This document shows, piece by piece, positions 57,861-64,000 of a DNA stretch of 64,000 bases. Within the stretch, counting starts at the first letter, position 1. Each line of letters starts with the position of its first letter. A program made the translations under genes and the position numbers. Source of the DNA: Bubalus kerabau (Eukaryota > Chordata > Mammalia > Artiodactyla > Bovidae). The stretch spans positions 1 to 64,000 of the forward strand of contig NW_026577926.1 of the NCBI RefSeq assembly GCF_029407905.1. Direction: 5' to 3'. The notes under the pieces are model-generated. The model was not told the DNA's origin. It ran no database searches and saw nothing but the letters and a program-made list of their open reading frames with translations.

Positions 57861-59261
57861 TGCCTCTGAGAGGCGAGGGATCCTGTGGAGGTGGCGGGGC
57901 CCCTCGGGACTCCGCTGGGTCTGGCGCAACGGAAGAGGGCCTCACCTCGAGGGGAGGCAGGAACCTCAGTCTTCCTCTCCGTTTCGGACTCCGACCGCAG
58001 GGTCCCTTCAGAGTTGGGACAGGAGAGTCAGGCCTCGTCTTGTCTGAGGAAGGGAACCCCGCTGGCCTCTCGAGTTGCTCAGGGGGTCTCAGGCCCCTCG
58101 TCGAGCTGTGTGTGGAACCCGCGGGTCTTTGCGGACGATGCACGGGGGTGGCAGTGCCCCTTCGTGTTGTGCCTTCACCCACAGGGTTGCCTTCGAAGAG
58201 GGGTCCGGGCCTCGGGTCCTTCTCAAGGGCGGACCGGGGAATCGGGGGCGTTCGGCATGTGGCCCCACCCACGTGGCTCGTCTCGAATTTCCTCGTGAGA
58301 CCGGCCTCATCCTGAGGGGCGCCGGGAAGGCCGGGAACCCTTCCAGACCACGCAGAGGAATCGCCTCTCCTGTCGCGATCAGGAGGGGAGAAGGGGCTCA
58401 GAGGAAGCGGTGCCGGGACCCTCGGTGTTCCCATCGAGGGAACCCGGCGTGTCGGGGGACTTTTGGGGGTCGCAGGAAGGCTGTCAGGGACCGTTTCGCC
58501 CTTCAGGGCGGAACAGGGGTCTTCCCTTGAGACGCCGTGGCGGGCAAGGGCCTCCTCTTGCCAAGAGGTGGGAACCACGTGGTTTTTCTCGAGTTGCGGC
58601 GGGATTCTCGAGTTACGACGGGGATCTCAGCCTTCCCCTTGGGTTGGCCCTGGGAAGCCCAATCTTCCCCTCGGGTTTCGAGGGAAAGCTGGGGGTTGCG
58701 CTCGAGTCATTGCAGGGCCGAAGAGACCTCACCTAGGCGTGTGTCCGGGACCTAATATTCCTCTCCAGGGAAGGCAGGGATCTCGGGTTTTATTCCAGGC
58801 TCCCCCGGGGAGTCAGGCCTTGTCTCGAGGGGAAGCCAAGGACTCCGCTCTCCTCTCGAGTCGCGACGCGGGTCTCTTGGAGTCCCCTGAGCGGCCTCAA
58901 GGGAGTCCAGCCTCCTCTTCCGTTTGGAGAGAGGACCCGGGATTGCTCTCCAGGCCATGCAGGAAAAGAAGGCCCTCAGCTCGCGAGGACAGGGGCGTCT
59001 CCGGGGTTTCCTCGAGCTGCGGCGGCCGTGGGGGTTTTCTCCCGAGGCACGACGAGGATCTCAGGGAGCCTCTCGTGCGGCACCAGGGAAGTCAGGTCTC
59101 CATGCGCGTGGCGAGGGGGAGCGCGTCCTGGCTCTCGAGTCACGGGGGGGGACTAGGGCCTCGAGACGCGTTGAAGAAGGACTCTCGAGGTCTTTCTCGG
59201 GGGCGGCGGGAACCCTCGTGTCCCTCGCCTTCTGCCGGGGACCTTAGGGAACTTCCCAGGG
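57861..59261 (+). repeat. Satellite unit M43 (1,401 bp), type B divergent
   Basis: It starts like M41 (CTCAGTCTTCC, CCCATCGAGG) but carries many private changes: CCTGAGGGGCG, GCAGAGGAATC, GGGTTTTATTCC, GAGTCCCCTG, GGACAGGGGC, GCGGCACCAG, and a run of eight G near 59,144. The dimer register fades here. Confidence 0.85.
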
Positions 59262-60664
59262 TGCCTCTGAGAGGCGAGGGATCCTGTGGAGGTGGCGGGC
59301 CCCTCGGGACTCCGCTGGGTCTGCGCAACGGAAGAGGGCCTCACCTCGAGGGGAAGCAGGAACCTCAGGCTTCCTCTCCGTTTCGGACTCCGACCGCAGG
59401 GTCCCTGCAGAGTTGGGACAGGAGAGTCAGGCCTCGTCTTGTCTGAGGAAGGGAACCCCGCTGGCCTCTCGAGTTGCTCAGGGGGTCTCAGGACCCTCGT
59501 CGAGCTGTGTGTGGAACCCGCGGGTCTTTGCGGACGATGCATGGGGGTGGCAGTGCCCCTTCGTGTTGTGCCTTCCCCCACAGGGTTGCCTTCGAAGAGG
59601 GGTCCGGGCCTCGGGTCCTTCTCAAGGGCGGACCGGGGAATCGGGGGCGTTCGGCATGTGGCCCCACCCACGTGGCTCGTCTCGAATTTCCTCGTGAGAC
59701 CGGCCTCCTCCTGAGGTGCGCCGGGAAGGCCGGGAACCCCTTCCAGACCACGCAGGGGAATCGCCTCTCCTGTCGCGATCAGGAGGGGAGAAGGGGCTCA
59801 CAGGCAGCGGTGCCGGGTCCCTCGGTGTTCCCCTCGAGGGAACCCGGCGTGTCGGGGGACTTTTGAGGGTCGCAGGAACGTTGTCAGGGACCGTTTCGCC
59901 CTTCAGGGCGGAACAGGGGACTTCCCTTGAGACGCCGTGGCGGGCAAGGGCCTCATCTTGCCAAGAGGTGGGAACCACGTGGTTTTTCTCGAGTTGCGGC
60001 GGGATTCTCGAGTTACGACGGGGATCTCAGCCTTCCCCTTGGGTTGGCCCTGGGAAGCCCAATCTTCCCCTCGGGTTGCGAGGGAAAGCTGGGGGTTGCG
60101 CTCGAGTCACCGCAGGGCCGAAAAGACCTCACCTAGGCGTGTGTCCGGGACCTAATATTCCTCTCCAGGGAAGGCAGGGAACTCGGGGTTGCATTCCAGG
60201 CTCCCCCGGGGAGTCAGGCCTCGTCTCGAGGGGAAGCCAAGGACTCCGCTCTCCTCTCGAGTCGCGACGCGCGTCTCTTGGAGCCCCCTGAGCGGCCTCA
60301 AGGGAGTCCAGCCTCCTCTTCCGTTTGGAGAGAGGACCCGGGATTGCTCTCCAGGCCATGCAGGAAAAGAAGGCCCTCAGCTCGCGAGGACGGGGGCGTC
60401 TCAGGGGTTTCCTCGAGCTGCGGCGCCCGTGGGGGTTTTCTCCCGAGGCACGACGAGGATCTCAGGGAGCCTCTCGTGCGGCGCCAGGGAAGTCAGGTCT
60501 CCATGCGCGTGGCGAGGGGGAGCGCGTCCTGGCTCTCGAGTCACGGGAGGGGACTAGGGCCTCGAGACGCGTTGAAGAAGGACTCTCGAGGTCTTTCTCG
60601 GGGGGCGGCGGGAAACCCTCGTGTCCCTCGCCTTCTGCCGGGGACCTTAGGGAACTTCCCAGGG
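59262..60664 (+). repeat. Satellite unit M44 (1,403 bp), type B
   Basis: GATGCATGGG, GAACGTTGTC, GGGAACTCGG and GACGCGCGTC, all shared with M45. Single bases are lost near 59,300 and 59,323. Confidence 0.86.
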
Positions 60665-62069
60665 TGCCTCTGAGAGGCGAGGGATCCTGTGGAGGTGGCG
60701 GGGCCCCTCGGGACTCCGCTGGGTCTGGCGCAACGGAAGAGGGCCTCACCTCGAGGGGAGGCAGGAACCTCAGGCTTCCTCTCCGTTTCGGACTCCGACC
60801 GCAGGGTCCCTGCAGAGTTGGGACAGGAGAGTCAGGCCTCGTCTTGTCTGAGGAAGGGAACCCCGCTGGCCTCTCGAGTTGCTCAGGGGGTCTCAGGCCC
60901 CTCGTCGAGCTGTGTGTGGAACCCGCGGGTCTTTGCGGACGATGCATGGGGGTGGCAGTGCCCCTTCGTGTTGTGCCTTCACCCACAGGGTTGCCTTCGA
61001 AGAGGGGTCCGGGCCTCGGGTCCTTCTCAAGGGCGGACCGGGGAATCGGGGGCGTTCGGATTGTGGCCCCACCCACGTGGCTCGTCTCGAAATTCCTCGT
61101 GAGACCGGCCTCATCCTGAGGTGCGCCGGGAAGGCCGGGAACCCCTTCCAGACCACGCAGGGGAATCGCCTCTCCTGTCGCCATCAGGAGAGGAGAAGGG
61201 GCTCAGAGGAAGCGGTGCCGGGACCCTCGGTGTTCCCCTCGAGGGAACCCGGCGTGTCGGGGGACTTTTGGGGGTCGCAGGAACGTTGTCAGGGACCGTT
61301 TCGCCCTTCAGGGCGGAACAGGGGACTTCCCTTGAGACGCCGTGGCGGGCAAGGGCCTCATCTTGCCAAGAGGTGGGAACCACGTGGTTTTTCTCGAGTT
61401 GCGGCGGGATTCTCGAGTTACGACGGGGATCTCAGCCTTCCCCTTGGGTTGGCCCTGGGAAGCCCAATCTTCCCCTCGGGTTGCGAGGGAAAGCTGGGGG
61501 TTGCGCTCGAGTCACCGCAGGGCCGAAGAGACCTCACCTAGGCGTGTGTCCGGGACCTAATATTCCTCTCCAGGGAAGGCAGGGAACTCGGGGTTGCATT
61601 CCAGGCTCCCCCGGGGAGACAGGCCTCGTCTCGAGGGGAAGCCAAGGACTCCGCTCTCCTCTCGAGTCGCGACGCGCGTCTCTTGGAGCCCCCTGAGCGG
61701 CCTCAAGGGAGTCCAGCCTCCTCTTCCGTTTGGAGAGAGGACCCGGGATTGCTCTCCAGGCCATGCAGGAAAAGAAGGCCCTCAGCTCGCGAGGACGGGG
61801 GCGTCTCAGGGGTTTCCTCGAGCTGCGGCGCCCGTGGGGGTTTTCTCCCGAGGCACGACGAGGATCTCAGGGAGCCTCTCGTGCGGCGCCAGGGAAGTCA
61901 GGTCTCCATGCGCGTGGCGAGGGGGAGCGCGTCCTGGCTCTCGAGTCACGGGAGGGGACTAGGGCCTCGAGACGCGTTGAAGAAGGACTCTCGAGGTCTT
62001 TGTCGGGGGGCGGCGGGAAACCCTCGTGTCCCTCGCCTTCTGCCGGGGACCTTAGGGAACTTCCCAGGG
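60665..62069 (+). repeat. Satellite unit M45 (1,405 bp), type B
   Basis: Shares the M44 set. Private GGATTGTGGC, CGAAATTCC, GCCATCAGG and GGGGAGACAGG. Confidence 0.86.
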
Positions 62070-63473
62070 TGCCTCTGAGAGGCGAGGGATCCTGTGGAGG
62101 TGGCGGGGCCCCTCGGGACTCCGCTGGGTCTGGCGCAACGGAAGAGGGCCTCACCTCGAGGGGAGGCAGGAACCTCAGGCTTCCTCTCCGTTTCGGACTC
62201 CGACCGCAGGGTCCCTGCAGAGTTGGGACAGGAGAGTCAGGCCTCGTCTTGTCTGAGGAAGGGAACCCCGCTGGCCTCTCGAGTTGCTCAGGGGGTCTCA
62301 GGCCCCTCGTCGAGCTGTGTGTGGACCCGCGGGTCTTTGCGGACGATGCATGGGGGTGGCAGTGCCCCTTCGTGTTGTGCTTTCACCCACAGGGTTGCCT
62401 TCGAAGAGGGGTCCGGGCCTCGGGTCCTTCTCAAGGGCGGACCGGGGAATCGGGGGCGTTCGGCATGTGGCCCCACCCACGTGGCTCGTCTCGAATTTCC
62501 TCGTGAGACCGGCCTCATCCTGAGGTGCGCCGGGAAGGCCGGGAACCCCTTCCAGACCACGCAGGGGAATCGCCTCTCCTGTCGCGATCAGGAGGGGAGA
62601 AGGGGCTCAGAGGAAGCGGTGCCGGGACCCTCGGTGTTCCCCTCGAGGGAACCCGGCGTGTCGGGGGACTTTTGGGGGTCGCAGGAAGGCTGTCAGGGAC
62701 CGTTTCGCCCTTCAGGGCGGAACAGGGGACTTCCCTTGAGACGCCGTGGCGGGCAAGGGCCTCATCTTGCCAAGAGGTGGGAACCACGTGGTTTTTCTCG
62801 AGTTGCGGCGGGATTCTCGAGTTACGACGGGGATCTCAGCCTTCCCCTTGGGTTGGCCCTGGGAAGCCCAATCCTCCCCTCGGGTTGCGAGGGAAAGCTG
62901 GGGGTTGCGCTCGAGTCACTGCAGGGCCGAAGAGACCTCACCTAAGCGTGTGTCCGGGACCTACTATTCCTCTCCAGGGAAGGCAGGGATCTCGGGGTTG
63001 CATTCCAGGCTCCCCCGGGGAGTCAGGACTCGTCTCGTGGGGAAGCCAAGGACTCCGCTCTCCTCTCGAGTCGCGACGCGGGTCTCTTGGAGCCCCCTGA
63101 GCGGCCTCAAGGGAGTCCAGCCTCCTCTTCCGTTTGGAGAGAGGACCCGGGATTGCTCTCCAGGCCATGGAGGAAAAGAAGGCCCTCAGCTCGCGAGGAC
63201 GGGGGCGTCTCAGGGGTTTCCTCGAGGTGCGGCGCCCGTGGGGGTTTTCTCCCGAGGCACGACGAGGATCTCAGGGAGCCTCTCGTGCGGCGACAGGGAA
63301 GTCAGGTCTCCATGCGCGTGGCGAGGGGGAGCGCGTCCTGGCTCTCGAGTCACGGGAGGGGACTAGGGCCTCGAGACGCGTTGAAGAAGGATTCTCGAGG
63401 TCTTTCTCGGGGGGCGGCGGGAAACCCTCGTGTCCCTCGCCTTCTGCCGGGGACCTTAGGGAACTTCCCAGGG
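62070..63473 (+). repeat. Satellite unit M46 (1,404 bp), type B with A-like patch
   Basis: One A is lost in GTGTGGACCCG near 62,323. GATGCATGGG as in M44 and M45. CCTAAGCG near 62,942 is the type-A state. Private CTACTATTCC and CCATGGAGG. Confidence 0.86.
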
Positions 63474-64000
63474 TGCCTCTGAGAGGCGAGGGATCCTGTG
63501 GAGGTGGCGGGGCCCCTCGGGACTCCGCTGGGTCTGGCGCAACGGAAGAGGGCCTCACCTCGAGGGGAGGCAGGAACCTCAGGCTTCCCCTCTGTTTCGG
63601 ACTCCGACCGCAGGGTCCCTGCAGAGTTGGGACAGGAGAGTCAGGCCTCGTCTTGTCTGAGGAAGGGAACCCCGCTGGCCTCTCGAGTTGCTCAGGGGGT
63701 CTCAGGCCCCTCGTCGAGATGTGTGTGGAACCCGCGGGTCTTTGCGGACGATGCACGGGTGTGGCAGTGCCCCTTCGTGTTGTGCCTTCCCCCCCAGGGT
63801 TGCCTTCGAAGAGGGGTCCGGGCCTCGGGTCCTTCGCAAGGGCGGACCGGGGAATCGGGTGCGTTCGGCATGTGGCCCCACCCACGTGGCTCGTCTCGAA
63901 TTTCCTCGTGAGACCGGCCTCATCCTGAGGTGCGCCGGGAAGGCCGGGAACCCCTTCAAGACCCCGCAGGGGAATCGCCTCTCCTGTCGCGATCAAGAGG
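63474..64000 (+). repeat. Satellite unit M47, partial (527 bp, cut by the window end)
   Basis: Type B, with private CTTCCCCTCTG, GAGATGTGTG, CGGGTGTGG, CTTCGCAAGG and TTCAAGACCCC. The array continues beyond the window. Confidence 0.86.

Larger units (their letters stand above)
1..64000 (+). repeat. Satellite DNA array, 1,405-bp unit, head to tail (bovid satellite I / 1.715-type)
   Basis: The same sequence returns every 1,405 bp from end to end, always in the same orientation, giving about 45.5 units. Most neighbouring units differ at only a few bases. Each unit is G+C-rich and has 11 exact CTCGAG hexamers; in the unit starting at 5,262 they begin at 5349, 5472, 5498, 5522, 5687, 5810, 6330, 6349, 6443, 6567 and 6598. 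Several gaps are close to multiples of 31 (31, 94, 123, 123, 124, 156). Published bovine satellite I has a 1,402-bp unit with a CTCGAG core and a 31-bp subrepeat, so the match in length, core and subperiod is strong. The role is inferred to be centromeric or pericentromeric heterochromatin. A related bovine-tribe species is possible, because the diagnostic EcoRI site was not seen. Confidence 0.95.
48343..64000 (+). repeat. Array domain 5: type-B satellite subfamily
   Basis: From 48,343 the units carry a linked set of diagnostic bases, given as B versus A: AAGGGCGG/AAGAGCGG, GGCATGTGG/GGCCTGTGG, CTCGAGGGAAC/CTCGGGGGAAC, GTTTCGCCC/GTCTCGCCC, GCCGTGGCGG/GCCGTCGCGG, CAAGAGGTGG/CAAGCGGTGG, GCGGGATTC/GCGGCATTC, GGGTTGCGC/GGGTGGCGC, CCTAGGCG/CCTAAGCG, CTAATATTCC/CTAATTTTCC, AGGAACCTC/AGGCACCTC, CTCTCCGTTT/CTCTGCGTTT. 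Most persist to the window end. M36, M46 and parts of M43 are mixed. Unit length varies slightly (1,401-1,406 bp). Confidence 0.88.

Noticed and set aside
1..64000. CRISPR array
   Set aside because: The repeats are contiguous 1,405-bp units without unique spacers, and the composition is mammalian satellite-like.
1..64000. rDNA intergenic spacer with G+C-rich subrepeats
   Set aside because: No 18S, 5.8S or 28S sequence appears in 64 kb, and the unit is far shorter than a mammalian rDNA repeat.
1..64000. SINE, LINE or LTR insertions such as those interrupting other bovine satellites
   Set aside because: No poly-A tail, target-site duplication or break of register compatible with an insertion was seen.

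Overview
The whole 64 kb window is one tandem satellite array. A G+C-rich, CpG-rich unit of 1,405 bp repeats head to tail about 45.5 times with no interruption. I see no protein-coding gene, RNA gene, transposon insertion, CRISPR array or unique sequence. Open reading frames are plentiful in all six frames only because the sequence is G+C-rich and poor in stops; the same frames recur every 1,405 bp.

The unit length, the head-to-tail layout, the CTCGAG core motif (11 exact copies per unit) and the spacing of those cores in multiples of about 31 bp match what is published for bovine satellite I (the 1.715 g/cm3 satellite, 1,402 bp unit built from degenerate 31-bp subrepeats). I therefore read the window as centromeric or pericentromeric heterochromatin of a bovid, most likely cattle or a close relative. 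One mismatch is that the unit carries GAATTT where an EcoRI site could be, and I saw no GAATTC, although the classical cattle unit is released by EcoRI.

Layout, with units numbered M1-M47 and phased to the window start. (1) 1 to about 3,050: units with many one-base changes in homopolymer runs, more like low-quality consensus than biology. (2) About 3,050-19,430: very homogeneous type-A units, including an invariant run at 3,846-8,830 and a truncated 275-bp unit at 18,247-18,521. (3) About 19,430-41,900: type-A units with a fixed C-to-A change, organised partly as a three-unit higher-order repeat (4,215 bp), with one trimer duplicated almost without change. (4) About 41,900-48,342: a mosaic of type-A variants, with private mutations accumulating from 47.0 kb. 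(5) 48,343-64,000: a distinct type-B subfamily entered at a sharp boundary. It forms a two-unit higher-order repeat (2,810 bp) to about 58.1 kb and then more divergent units.

Nothing here works as a gene set. The information lies in the array's evolutionary structure: unit homogenisation, higher-order repeats of different periodicity side by side, a subfamily switch and a truncated unit. Any function would be structural (centromere or heterochromatin) or through satellite transcripts. Each unit carries two CACGTG E-boxes, one inside a 12-bp perfect palindrome.
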